From positions 17,454,501-17,518,500 of the forward strand of contig JBAIAC010000059.1 of assembly GCA_037349315.1 (NCBI GenBank): a stretch of 64,000 bases of DNA. The letters are read 5' to 3'. Shown here piece after piece: positions 10,364 to 23,800 of this stretch. The notes under the pieces are model-generated. The model made no database searches and was not told where the DNA came from. It was given only the letters and a program-made list of their open reading frames with translations. The translations under genes were made by a program, and so were the position numbers. Source of the DNA: Chelydra serpentina. Lineage: Eukaryota; Chordata; Testudines; Chelydridae. How positions within the stretch are numbered: position 1 is the stretch's first letter; each line of letters begins with the position of its first letter.

Positions 10364-13300
10364 GTATGATACTTCTCCCATTAAGGAACTTCAGGCTCTT
10401 GACTTCCATTCCTAGTGTCAAACTATTTGATTTGCATTACAGTAGCATGGAAAGGTCAAAAACAGGAGTGGGGCATCAGTGTAGGGTGACCAGATGTCCC
10501 GATTTTATAGGGGCTGTCCCGATATAAAGGGCTTTTTCTTATATAGGGACCTATTACCCCCCACCCTACCCCCCGTCTCGATTTTTCACACTTGCTATCT
10601 AGTCACCCTACATCAGTGCTACATGCTGTACAAGCGCACGTGAAGTCATGGTTCGTGCCCCAAAGAGCTTACAATCTAATTTAAAATAAGACACACAAAT
10701 AAATGCAGCAAAACAAGAAGAAAGGAGGAGGGGGGGTGACAGTAATAAGATCACTTAGCTACATAAACAAGCATCATGCACAACTGGATGGCTTTGAGCC
10801 ATTTACACTTTTAGTTTATTTTACCCTTCCCCGCTTTGTTTATTTGCATATCATTTGCCTATTTCAGCTTCCGCCCATCAATCTATTTTTTAAACTTCTA
10901 CTTATTTAAACCATTTTTAAATGTACCCTTTGCCTAGTTTTTATTGAAATTCTATGCTGACTTCATCCCCCACCCCCCACACTTCCAGAAGAAGTTTCTG
11001 TTACCTTCTGCCCATCCCATAATCTCCCTCTTGGATACTGCCTAGTAAAACTCCCCCAAATCAAGTCCTCCACAGTCACTGAGACTCCAGAACTCCTCTC
11101 CTCTTAGCCACTCACCAAGGCTTGTGCTGATGAAGTCAAGGGATTCTGGGCAGATCCTCAGCTGGTGTAAGTCAGCATAGCTACTTTGACCTAATGAAGC
11201 TATACGGATTGACACTAGCTGAGGATCTGGCTCAAAAATGTGTAAAGTGCAAAGTAATGTTAAGGTTAATCAGTGGCAAAGGTGGGAAGAGGACTCAGGC
11301 ATCCCGGGCTCCCAGCCCTGCATTCAAACCACTAAACACCACTACCTCTTGGGCAGTGGTTCTCAACCAGGGGTACATAGAGGCCTTCCAGGGGGTACAT
11401 CAACTCACCTAGATATTTACTTAGTTTTACAACAGGCTACATAAAAAGTATGAAATCAGTACAATCTAAAATTTCATACAATGACTTGTTTCTACTGCTC
11501 TATATACTATACACTGATATGTAAGTACAATATTTATATTCCATTTGATTTTATAATTATGTGGTAAAAATGAGAAAGTCAGCAATATTTCAGTAATAGC
11601 ATGCTGTGACTTTGTATTTTTGTGTCTGATTTTGTAAGCAAGTAGTTTTTAAGTGAGTGAAACTTAGGGGTCGGCAAGACAAATCAGACTCCTGAAAGGG
11701 ATACAGTAGTCTGGAAAGGTTGAGAGCCACTTCGCTACAGGAAACACATATGCCTTTGCATTCACAATCATATTCAGCCAAATGACACCTTCAAGACTCT
11801 GGTGTCACTTATTACCCAATATACAACACAGAGAAGGTGAAAACCTCACCTATGTCAGTCACCTATTTATTTTTTAGCTTTGGAAGCTGTTCAGATGCCA
11901 TAGCAATGCGTGTGGTTTGGTGACCATACAAAGGTAACACACTCATGCATTCAAAATAGGCAGATGCAAAAGAAAAAGGAGGAAGGATACAAAAATACAG
12001 TGAGATTTCCTATCTAAACTGCAACCACACATATACTTTTAAAGTGGTTACTAGCAGTCAAGGTTAAAAAACCATGCCTAGTGATTAAAAAAATGCTACG
12101 ACTTTCAAGGGGCTTGATTTTCAGAAAGGGCTGAGCACCCATCCTTTGAAAAATCAGGCACCTTTAAGATGTCTCAAGTTGGGCATTAAAAAACAAAACA
12201 AAACAAAAACAAAACAAAAAACACCAAACAGGTTACCAAAAAATCACAAGGCACTTTTAAAACCTTGGCCTATGCATATCTCGCTATAAATGTGCAATAC
12301 AGAATAAATTAAAATGGATGATCAAATTCTATGCTGCATCTCTATGGAAGGCACAGCCCAGGGAGACTTGTAGGTAGGAAACTCCGTCTTTCAGACTGTA
12401 GGCTGCTGCAGGACCAAAACAGTCCTGGATGTTATGTAGGCAGCCCTAGGAGCTGCTCTCAGTTATAACAGCCTCCATAGCATTACCATACCAGCCACAG
12501 TGGTTTGATTTGTTTCCCCATCCCTGGTTCTATCCCCAGCACCCAACAGTATGCCAACAGGCCAGCACAAGGCAAGGACAGGTGGTCCAATACAAAAGTT
12601 TATCCCTGGGGAATTCTCCCTGGCCCCTGTGAGCTTCTTTACCATCCTAATACACCATCAGAATAGCATGTAGGGGCTGGAGTCCCTCTTGGAGTCTGCA
12701 CCCAGAAGACCTTACAACAAACTTAAAATAAAAACAGGAAGAAGCATCAGATTCATGGAGGCAATGATAAAGGGTGTTAATGATAAGATCACATAATGGC
12801 TTGTGTGAGTGGTGCACATGTTGAGAGTTATATAGGTTACTGTTCAGTAGATTTTTTTAAAACAGTCTATGGCTTCCTTGAAGAAGCATATTTTGTTGGA
12901 AGGAATATGTATAAATAGGTGGTTTTAACACTTTCTTGTGTTTCTTTTGTTCTGTAATTTGTACCCATCCTTATTTAAAAAACAATACCTTTTATAGTAT
13001 ACAACAAAAGCAAGCTTTATTGGAAGCAAAACAGCATGTGATTTAAAGTGTCATATATAAACGTTAAGTCACTGTTACTTCCAAAGCACATTGATATAGA
13101 ATGAAGACAAACACATTCATGAATAGCCCTAGGAAATTAGATCATAATTATATAATCAAAGTATGTCCACAGCTGAATGGCGGCTGGAAAAGCTTAGTAC
13201 AATGGGGATGTGTGGTTGCAGTCCTCAGTTCTAGTTTACAACAATGGTCTAGTAGACTTGTATGTACTATACTCTTCTGGTAAATATTTTAAGAGCTGAG

Positions 13301-16300
13301 GCACTTTGGTTTATTTCCTCTGACTGATCCTATTGACATCACTTATCTGTTTTAGACTTTTAATGCCAATCCAATGATGAAAATGATGCATCATATTTAG
13401 TAAATACATCAGCAGAGAAATCTTTGACTGTTATTGAACTCTGCATCACTGAATTATCAACAGATTATTTGAGCCAAACAGGTATCCACTGAAAGTAGAA
13501 ATCCAGCTCAAGTAAAGCCAGTGGAAAAAGAGCATAAACTAAGGCAGGTCATGAAAATTAGGAAGGCTAAGAGAGTATTTGAAGAGCAAATAGCCAAAGA
13601 CATAAAAACAGACAACAAGAAATAATGTAGGTAGTGCAGAAACAAGTAGTCTGTGACAAAACGGTTAAGCCCACTGGATTCCACAGGAGTCAAGACAGCA
13701 GCTGAGGAGGACAAGGACATTGAAGAAGAAGAAGAAGAACTAAATAATGCATCAGTCCTCACCACTGTCGATATTGGGGAGATACACAATGAATAATTAA
13801 CCAGTAGAACTCATTGCCATAAGATGCCAATGAGGTCAAAAACTTTACAGGATAAAAAGACGTAACTAAATATTTATATGGATAACATCCAAGATTTGTG
13901 GGGGTTTTTTGTTTTTTAAAGGAGGGAATATAAATCCTCATCCTTCCGTACAAAAAAAGTCAACTACTGCGTGATGGAGGTTGGGCACACACTTTCCTCT
14001 ATTGGCAGGTTTTTCCATAATTGTCCATTACAGGGTCTTCTGAACCTTCTTTTGAAGTATTTTGTAATGGCCAGTGTCAGAAACAGAGTATTAAGCTAAA
14101 ACTTGACTTTGGGCATCACTTAGCCTCTCAGACTCAGTTCCCCATCTATAAAATGGGGATAATAGCACTTCCCTACCTCAAAAGGAGTGTGGTGAGGATA
14201 AATACACTGAAGATTTTGAGGTGCTCAGGGACTATGGTGATGGCTGCCCACCCATTGATCTGATATGGCAATTCCTATGGCAGAACTGCCTCAGCAAGGT
14301 CTGCAGGATCAGTCCTAACGTGTGGCTCTGTCAGACTCACTGACCTGAAGTGCTTCCTCATGGCAAGACTCAGCATTGCAGTCCCTCTGCTTCACTATCC
14401 CCTCCAGACTTCAGTGGTCTAGGCAGTGATGTGGCCCTCTGGCCAGGTCAGACAAGGAGTACCACATCTTCCAGAGTGTAATAGGTCAGTCCTGCCTGGG
14501 ACACCCAACAGCTTTTGGCAGAGGTATCTGCCTCAATTTTCACTTCCTTTTATCCATAAGAGGAGCATAGTCCTTCAGTGTTCAATACAAAGCCTGCCCC
14601 TGGGCATAAATTTATTCACATACACCAGTGCAGTAATACCCTAAAATCTTGCAAGTCAAACCATTCTCCAATTTCTGTAATAAACATACAAAGATACAGA
14701 GGGACTTTCCCATTCCTCTCTCCAGAGAGATCGCCTTCACAGCACCCACCCAAGAGTCAATAGGAGCAGCACTTTGTACCCATTTCCCCCAGATCAAGGG
14801 CTCCACTCTCCAGCCATCAGCCAGACCCATTTCTTGCTACCTTTCACTCACTTCTTCACCCAGAGGGCTCCCCACTCCTGCAATGTTTTACTCCTCCAGA
14901 CCTGTGAGTCCTAGCCCTGCTCAGAGGCACCCACAACAGCTTTCTTGCTTCTGGGGTCAGCTCTTCTGACCAAGCCAGATCCTCTTCGGGCCACCACCCG
15001 ATCCTTCTACTCATTAGGGGTCCCCAGCTTGTGCAGTTCTCTCCAACACTCCTGTTACAGCTCTCATAGCAACTCAGCTTTCTCTACTGGATCTCCTGCC
15101 AGCTCTTCCTTCCTGTTCCCTGCCTCTGAGTCTGAGTCAGCTCCCACCACACCACCTCCTGCATCTGACTTTTCTCAGGCTCTGACTCTCAAGGTCTCCT
15201 TCCCTCTAGGGCCAGGTGCCCTCTCAAGCCTAAACTGACCAGTCACAGGCACACTGGCCTCTTCCCTCTAAGGGTATGTCTACACTGGAATAAAAGACCT
15301 GTGGCCCGGCTGCAGCTGGCCCGGTCAGGAGGGTTGGACCCAGGATGATCGGGCTGCAGGGCTAAAAATAATAAAATAAAATAAAATAAATAAATAATAA
15401 TATAATAAAAATCGCTGTGTAGACATTCAGGCTCAGGCTGGAGCCTGGGCTCTGGGACCCTCTCCCCTCATGGGGTCCTAGAGCTCGGGCACCAGTCTGA
15501 TCCTGAACATTTATACTGCAGTTTTGCTGCCCGAGCCCAACCCAGGTGACCCAGGCCAGCCAAGGGTATTTAATTACTGTGTAGACGTACCCGTAAAGGG
15601 CCAATGTTACTGTTACTCTGCGACACAGGGTGTCTAAACTCAAGGAAACAAAATCTCTTCTGCCCTCCCCAGATGCAATTCTCTGCAGTCTCTTTCCCCC
15701 TCTTCCAGACTCTGCAGAGTTCTTCCTGCCTCTGTTACAGAGCACCACCTCACAGGGCTTTTTACCTGGATGCCTGGCTCCTCTCGAGCTGCTGACCCTC
15801 AGGGCCTCTCTCTTAGAGTCACTTCTCCCAGGCCTGCTTCTGAAGTCTCCTTCTCCCCAGCTTCCTTCTCCCTTCAGGGAGAGTCCCAGGGTACAAACTC
15901 CTTCCTGCAGACCCCCTCTGTGGTTCCTTTCCCATAGAGCACAAACTCCCAATTACCTCTCTCCTGGGTCACCTCTCTCTTGCTCTACATTTACAGGAAA
16001 CACCCAGTCTGGTTCTCCCCAGCTGGGTCTAGTCCTTAATGACCTGTCTCCCCTGCAGGTGGCACAGATTGGGCTAATTGGGTTGTCAAGCTCCCCTTAA
16101 ACTCGGTCACTGCTAGCGCGGGGTTTGTACACCCCAGCACAGGCTTCCTGTCCACAAAAGGTTTGACATCCTGCACCACCTTGACCTGACGTGCCAAGTC
16201 TCGCTCTTCTTGAAGACAAACTCCTTCTTTTTTAATATTAAGGTCTATCAGTAAAGTATTTCACTGTTATAGTGAAGGAATTTTCCCATCTGTTCCAATT

Positions 16301-19300
16301 ATATACATAACATCTCTGACCCGTCCTCTACAGTAAAACCATAATTTGATGAACACCGATCTTGCTAATGACCAGGTATATGAACCATTTCCACTAATGG
16401 GAGGACAGAAGGGAGAGAGAGGGAAATCACATAAAAATGATGTTGATGAAGAACAAGTTAACATCTCTTCATGTTCTGATGCCTCCAATGCATTGAAAAT
16501 CACTTTACAGTGGTTTGAAAGACAAGAAGAAAGCAATGCAGTGTACCACACTGCAACTTATGCTCTGTATTTGCTGTAGTTTTGAGTTATAATTTTACCA
16601 ATTAGTTTGTAAAGATAGCAGTACAATATAACCCCTATCTTGTTACTCAATGCCCTTTTGTTTATTACAGTTTGTTAAAGTTCCATGTGCCATCCATCCT
16701 GGAGTTATATTTGATATTATGATCAACAAATGGAACCTACCTGCTCCCAACTTGGTTGTCTCTTTAGTTGGAGAAGAAGAAAACTTCCAAATGAAACCTT
16801 GGTTACGGGACACCTTAAGAAAAGGACTTGTAAAGGCTGCCGAAAGCACTGGTTGGTTCAACTTCTTAAGTCAGGAACATAATTTATTCTACCTCCACCC
16901 TAAAGAGTCCCCATCCAGCATTTGCCAATCTTTTATCATTAATTTTAGTGGAACTGCTCATATGCATAACAATTAAACACATGCTTAAGGGCTTTGCTGG
17001 ATGGTGGCCTACACCTGTATTCAGATATGTATTAAGGATACTAGTTACTGCAGTATGACTATCTCAGTTATTTACTACTTCATCCAAATTACTTCAGGCA
17101 GTGGTTCTTGCAACTGATAAACATTTGAAGCGCAGTTATACTCTAAAAGGTGACAGGGGAAAAAGTGTCTGTGAGATCCATATCAGTTTTCTCTCTCCAG
17201 CTCCCTAGTAATGGTAGGAATTTCAAAAGCACTCAGCATTGGCCTAACTACACTCCCATTGAAATCAGTCTTGACTGCAGTGGGAACAGAGTTGAGACAA
17301 GAGAGCACTTCTGAAAAATACCACCTGAATCTCTTCACCTTATGATTAAAAGTGTGTGTGTTTTAATTGGCAGCCCAGCAAACTCAACCTGAAAGTCAAA
17401 CTGACCTATTGTGGGTATCACATTCATAAAGAATTTTGTATTGGAACTGAGTTGACAGTTTTGTTAAGTGATGCAGAAACCAGAAGAGAATCTGGCTCAC
17501 TTTACTTTCTGTTCACTGCAGGGCTAACAGGAATGAAAAGTATTTGAAATATTGACACTACAATTGGCAAATAGGACTCTGAATACATATCTGTCAGTTA
17601 AGAGGCCATTTTTTCTTTGCCCCTATGAGCATAACTGCACTTTGAAGTTTATAAAGTGCGTAAAGCATACTTTAGTGCTCAATATAGTATATACTCTGTT
17701 CATAGTGCTTTGCTGGTTCAGGAAAAAAAAAAAAGTCACAGTGCCGTTTTGCTTTTCATTACTAAAAAAAGCCAAGTACTAAGGTAGTATCAGAAGTACC
17801 ATAAACAGAAATAGTTATTGAGATCATTGCAGCTGCTATTTATACTTACTGTACACTTCCTATGTTGCAAGTCATCTCAGTACCTACAAGTGGACACTGC
17901 TAAGGGCTCTGGCTTATTTTTATTTTACTTTCCTTTTTGTCTAGTGACACAGTTTGTGGAATATGCTAAATAATTTAGTGAGGGCGACCTCAGGTGGTTT
18001 GGTTGTCACTACAGCATCCAGGTCTGGTAACCACCATGGCTTGCCCTAGGCATGTGAAAAATGAACAGAGCCCTGCTCTTTTGAGGAGTCCACTCTCCAG
18101 TACACCAGAGAGCAAGGAGACGAGAGCGTCAGATACTTTCCCATAGAGCTAAATGGAAAAGCTCTAACCCAGCATCTCATCTGCCAGCCATTTCCAACAT
18201 CCCATGATCAGTCCTCCCCATTTAGTCCTCCATCCCAACTGCAAAATGCCACCTCCCTAGTTCCCACCCTCCACCCCATTCCCCAAGAACTAGTACTGCC
18301 GAAGATATGCAGAGTGTCATATCTTTACCTCCAGGAGTAGCACCAGGTTTTTTGCCGCCCTAGGCGGCAGTGCTCCTCCGCCGTAATTGGCGGCACTTCG
18401 GTGGCAGCTCCTCCTCTGAAGCTGCATTCTCGGCGGCGTTTCAGCGGCCGCTTTTCTTGCCACCCAGAGAAAAAGCTGCCACCAAATCGCCGCCAAGAAA
18501 TGAGTCGCCGCCGAAATGCTGCCTCCCAAATCCTGCCACCCTAGGCGACCGCCTAGGGTCGCCTAGTGGAAGCGCCAGCCCTGTTTACCTCCAGTAATAT
18601 CATTCCGCCTCTAGATGATTCTCCGTGCTGCATCGAACATCCCAGATGGGAGTATGGTCCCTGCTAAACCAAGATGACAAAGCTGGAACTCAAGATGTCT
18701 GAAATATGTTTGTTTGTGCTTATCGTTTATCATTGTTTTCTTTAATAAAAGTGTCCTGTTTAGTACAAACTGTGATTTTATATGTAATGACACAAATTAT
18801 TGATATGCACTTGAGGCCTCAAAGATCTGACTTCTCAGAGGCCCCAAGAATATCTGGAGCCAGCCTGGACAGACACATAGTTAGAGGTACTTATATGCCA
18901 AATCATGAAGCAACTAACTCCATAATGTTTTTATCGAATTAATTTCAGGTGCCTGGATCTTTACCAGCGCTCTACGTGTTGGAATAACGAGGCATATAGG
19001 GCAAGCAGTCCGAGATCACACACTGGCTAGTACTTCAGCCAGAGTAAGAGTGATTGCAATAGGAATAACTTCACTGGAAAAAATTCAGCACAGAGAGATT
19101 CTGGACAATGTGAAGGTATTTTTCTCATAACTCTTATAGTGTGGGGTCATTTAAATATGAACTGACTCTCCAAAAATAATTACTAATGGTAGGCAGCAAA
19201 ACAATTGAGCTGTCCTAGATGATAATGCCAAGGAGAAAAATGAGAATGAACAGGAAAGATCTGAAATTAATTGGGATCATAATGATTTTGCACCATGTGC

Positions 19301-20846
19301 ATGCACTCCATAGACATCTCCCTCGCTTAACAAGCAATGCTACAAATATCCAGCAGGTGTCGGTATTATACATTTGATTAGTACAGAGTCCAGGAGAAAA
19401 GTGCTGACTTAAGAAGAGCTAGGAGGAAGAACTTTTTTATATATTAATAGGATACCACTAATACTTTTCGCTTATGTCACCTTTTATCTGAAGAGTTCAA
19501 AAAAAAAATTTTCCCCCTTATGAAGTTTGTTAAGCAAACAATTCTACATGACAGGGAACCTGAGCCAGGCAGGTTTAAAGCCGAAGTTGTCATTAAGTGG
19601 CCGTTGACTTTGAATGCCTGTGATTTTTGGTGCCCCGCTTAACATACTTTGGATCTGAATTTCAGAAGTACTGAGCAACCCTTGTTTTATCTGCAGTCAG
19701 TGAGAGCTCTGGGCATAAAGCTCTTCTGCAATTAGGTCCAAGTGGTCCCAAATTGAGCATATAAAGTCAGTGACCTCTTTTGAAAATGTTGGCCCAAGTT
19801 ACTTGCCCAAGATCATAAAGTGACCCAAAAGCAGAGTCCAGAATTTAATCACGGTTCCAATTCTGCTGTTCTAACCACACTACTGCCTTATGTATTATAG
19901 TCTGAGTGTAACAACAATGTAGATGTGTTTATAATAATGAGCAAAGATCTATATCTGCACTGTTATGTTTCTGTGTGTACACAGAAGAAGATAGCCCAAG
20001 AGAGCCAGTTGCTGATCCTTGATCCTGGAGCTAATTCTGCATGTTTTTATTCATCAGTTAGTGTCACAGATGTGCTCAGTGCTATACTCAGTGCCTCATC
20101 CTTGGCCCCAGAGAACAAGAAGGATCTGGGACACACCCTGGGATTGAATTCCCCCTTCAGGATTACACCTCGATAGTTCCTTGTGACCCCTGGCCAAACT
20201 GTGTCATTAGGGGGCTTGGTGTTGCAGAGGGTCCCTAGGCCTAGGATTTGGCCCTTGGCTACTGAAATATGCTCCTCACCCTCAGGCCCCAGTCATTAAT
20301 TATTTATATGGTACCACTGCTGTGCACAGAACTGTCCAGACATGTAAAATGAGGAGGATCTTACAATCTAAACATACAAAACAAAAAGACAGCAGGGGGG
20401 AGGGGGGGGGAAAGGAAAGCAACCCACAAGCAAAACGATTGAGCAGACAAATTGGCTGTACCTTGCTAGAGCCCAGTGTTAAGTGTCAGTGGGGAGGAAG
20501 GGGAAAGGGAAGAGGCGTGTGTTTGTTTATTTATTGAAAACCATCCTACTGCAATGTGAGCTAAATGAAAGGATCATGATGAGAGAAGACAAGATAGGTG
20601 GGCAATCCTAGTTTGAGCTGCTGCTGACAATACACCCAAATAATAGCAGATGGACACTAGGAGGAAGGGGTTTATTGCCAGAATGGGGCAAATTACATGT
20701 GTATATAAAGCCTTTGTGCCTAGACAGTGGTTCTCAAGCTTTTCTGGGCAGACATTCCATGTTGCAATAGAAAAAAAAAAAAGTTTCAGGACATCCCACC
20801 CATCTGGTCATGGGAGAGGGAGAAAGATGAAGGGTTACGCCCTCCC

Positions 20847-20877
<31 letters not shown>

Positions 20878-23800
20878 TTACTTTTTGGGACCCACTCCCC
20901 AGAGAGTGCAACTCCCAGGTTCAGAACTGATTGATTAGATCATGCATAGTCTTGCCAACAAAGTAATGCTGCATAGTTTGAATTAGTATGTACATATAGT
21001 GCACTAAATTAACTGCTGGTGTAAAGACAGACCTAATGCAATGGAAGTCGATGGAACTACCCCCATTTACATGAGCAGAGACTTTGGTCCTCGGAACCCT
21101 TCAGGCTCTATTCCCCAGTCTTCAGGGTTTGTGGCCCTTGTCATTTGTCTAAGATCAGAAAAAAACATATTGCCAGGAGTTCTGAACTGATGCCCACATC
21201 ACAAACAAGATGTTTGAGGTCAGTATATTTTGCAGAATCCAAAAGGGAGACTCAGAAGACTTCATTTTCTAGCGCTGCCCAATCTGGCGTCTTTTACAAA
21301 GATATCATTCTCTTTCTCCCAACTTATAAGAGAGACTTTATTGGCAGTGTCTGAATATTTATTTTCTTCTGTGACATAGTGCAAAACCACTAAAATCAGA
21401 CAAAAAGAGAAAGTCTATTTTATAAAGATTAAACCTCTCTTTTCTAGAATGAAAATCTTGTATGCTACAAGTCAGATGATAACGGCCAAGGGCCACAGTA
21501 CTCCCTTGACAACAATCACTCCCATTTTATCTTGGTGGATCAGATAAATCCAGATGAGCCTGATGGAACTACTAAACTACGGCTCACCTTGGAGAAACAC
21601 ATTTCAGAACAGCGCACTGGGTATGGAGGTAGGTAGATGCAAAAGAAATTAATCAAGCTGTTAGCCAATACGTATATGTTATACAAATTATACACCATAT
21701 CAATATGCATTAAATATTAGCAATGTTTTATATTTGAATGATATGCTCACGTTTGTTCATTCATGCTAAGTATCCCATAACTCTTTGTAAAGCTAAGTCA
21801 GCTTTGGCATTAGCAAATACAAAATCTGTCAGAATCAATACATTCATTCTGTGTCCTACTATAGGTATCTTCATGGAAAACTGGTTTGGAATGTAGTATC
21901 CAAAACAGAGATAAGAAAAGTACAGAACAAAAACAAGTTCAGGAACTGTTATAAACTGGTGGGTTGGATTTTATTGATGTGCAAAGAATGTTGTAATTCG
22001 TAAAATCATCCTATAGATACTAGCTGAAAAAGCATATCTTTGACACACCTTCTGTGTAAGGTGACTATGCTGGGAGGTAAGGATTGGTTCTCGGAAGGAT
22101 GGTACTTATGTCTCCTTTTCATATTGTACTGCTTTGACTTTAGACAATACGTTTGCCTGAGTTCGGTTATTTGGTCTCTTGAATTTTTTTAGGAATGAAC
22201 CACAAGTGTAGTCAAACAATTGGCTACACCTTTTAGTCAATGAAGTTATCACAATATTTATACTCTAGTAACACCTAGAACCTCCAGCTGAAATCAGGGC
22301 CCATTGTACCAAGCACTATACATATATATAGTAAGAGATAGTCCCTGCCCCTAGGAGTTTACTGTCTAAACAGACAAGACATAAAGGAAGAATTATTATC
22401 CACTTTTAATTGTTGGGAAATTGAGGCCAAAAAGTGATTAAGCGACTTACTCAAGGTGACACAGAGAGCTGGGAACTGAACTCCCACACCCCAGTCTAGC
22501 TCCTTAAACACAATGGGACTTAACTGTTACTTAGGCCCCCGTACCAATCATTCGCACAGGGGGAATTCCACCCATAATGGAAAGTGTTTTCACTTCCTCT
22601 TGCTTCTATATCTGCAGAGCTAACGTAGCTAGCAGAAAGTTAGCTGAATAATCTCTCTTCTCACTCATCAGCAGAATTGTTAACTAACCTCCAAATTCTG
22701 CCTTCAATGTGGCAGCATGGACTAACAGAGAACACGAATGAGCCTAAAGAAGGTTTATTAAGGGTGATGATATTCATATAGGAAAGAACCAAGTTTGACT
22801 CAAATCTCAGGCTGAGTTTGCAGGGCTGGCATTTAGAAATAACCTCTTTTTACTTGTAAACTAAGCAAGAGTCACTTTGCAGACTTAGAATTTCATTTTA
22901 AAGACAAATAGCAAAAACATGTCACACAGTACAACACAAAGTCACAACTGACCCCGCTATATGTCGTCTTCATGCTCCAGCTGAGTTCTGCGTTAGTTCC
23001 GTCAAAACCTGCACCGGTTATTCTGGGATCTCTCATGGAGTGGGAATTGGTGATCTATACATTACTTCAGGCAACCTAATAATAATAAAAAAAAAAAAAA
23101 AAATGTATAAAAATCACTTGACCCAAATGCTCCTCTTCCCCTTGCTATTTGGTGCATTCATCACTTGACTCTATAGGGTTTTTGGTTTTTTCGGTGGGAG
23201 GCACTTTTTTTAAGACATACTTGCAGGCCCATTTGAAATGCACTTGGCAGGTTTTACAGTATAAACTGCAGTTGTGCTGTCTCTAGAAATAAATGCAGCA
23301 GCTGTTGGGGAACTGGGAAGGACGACTACTTCAGCTTTTTTGCATGCTGCTGTGAAAATGGTTAAAAATTCATGTCTGCAAACTTTTAAATTGTCAAAGT
23401 TATTGCATCATGTAAAGTTTTACTCTTACTGGTCATTACATTGGGCTAAGTTACATAACACTGCAGGCTGATGTGAAGCAACCTAACAGAACATTAAGAA
23501 AGAAATGTATGGTTAATTCTGGCTCAGATCTGGATCATCTGTCCTTAACAGAATTACATAGTCCTCTCATTCATATCACTTTCCCATTTATCCTCCCTTT
23601 TCCTGAATTCTGTCTTCACATTTTCCTGCATAGTTTAGTCCCAGATCCTGCAAACACATGTATTGACATGTGTAACTTGATGCATGCGAGTTATCCATGT
23701 GATGGGAGAGATGGTCAAAATTTCAATTTTTCAATGAAAAAAAACATTGTCGTCAAAAATCCAATGTTTTTGCCAACAATACCACTCATCAAAACTTTTC

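Larger units (their letters stand above)
10364..16670 (+). other. TRPM5: TRPM5 intron 1 (6.3 kb)
   Basis: Phase 0, the longest intron. It holds two hAT-type elements, antisense SINE pieces, two palindromic repeats, a CR1-like remnant, a MIR, and a C/T-rich block interrupted by a TIR element. The rest, including 12230-13490, is unassigned. Confidence 0.85.
16852..18948 (+). other. TRPM5: TRPM5 intron 2
   Basis: Phase 1. Contains a family C palindrome (17220-17325) and a hAT element at 18332-18583. The remainder is unassigned. Confidence 0.85.
19116..21447 (+). other. TRPM5: TRPM5 intron 3
   Basis: Phase 0. Holds a family C palindrome with MIR-like sequence (19655-19895), an antisense SINE tail (20303-20375), a hAT-like block with (CA)n (20726-20930) and a family A palindrome (21008-21080). 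Confidence 0.85.

Noticed and set aside
15362..15952. 196-residue open frame on the minus strand
   Set aside because: It spans a TIR element, an A/T simple repeat and C/T-rich sequence; composition explains its length.
20850..20877. Regular short repeat as a possible CRISPR-like array
   Set aside because: It is a plain (CA)n microsatellite inside a hAT-like element; no spaced repeats of array type exist in the window.
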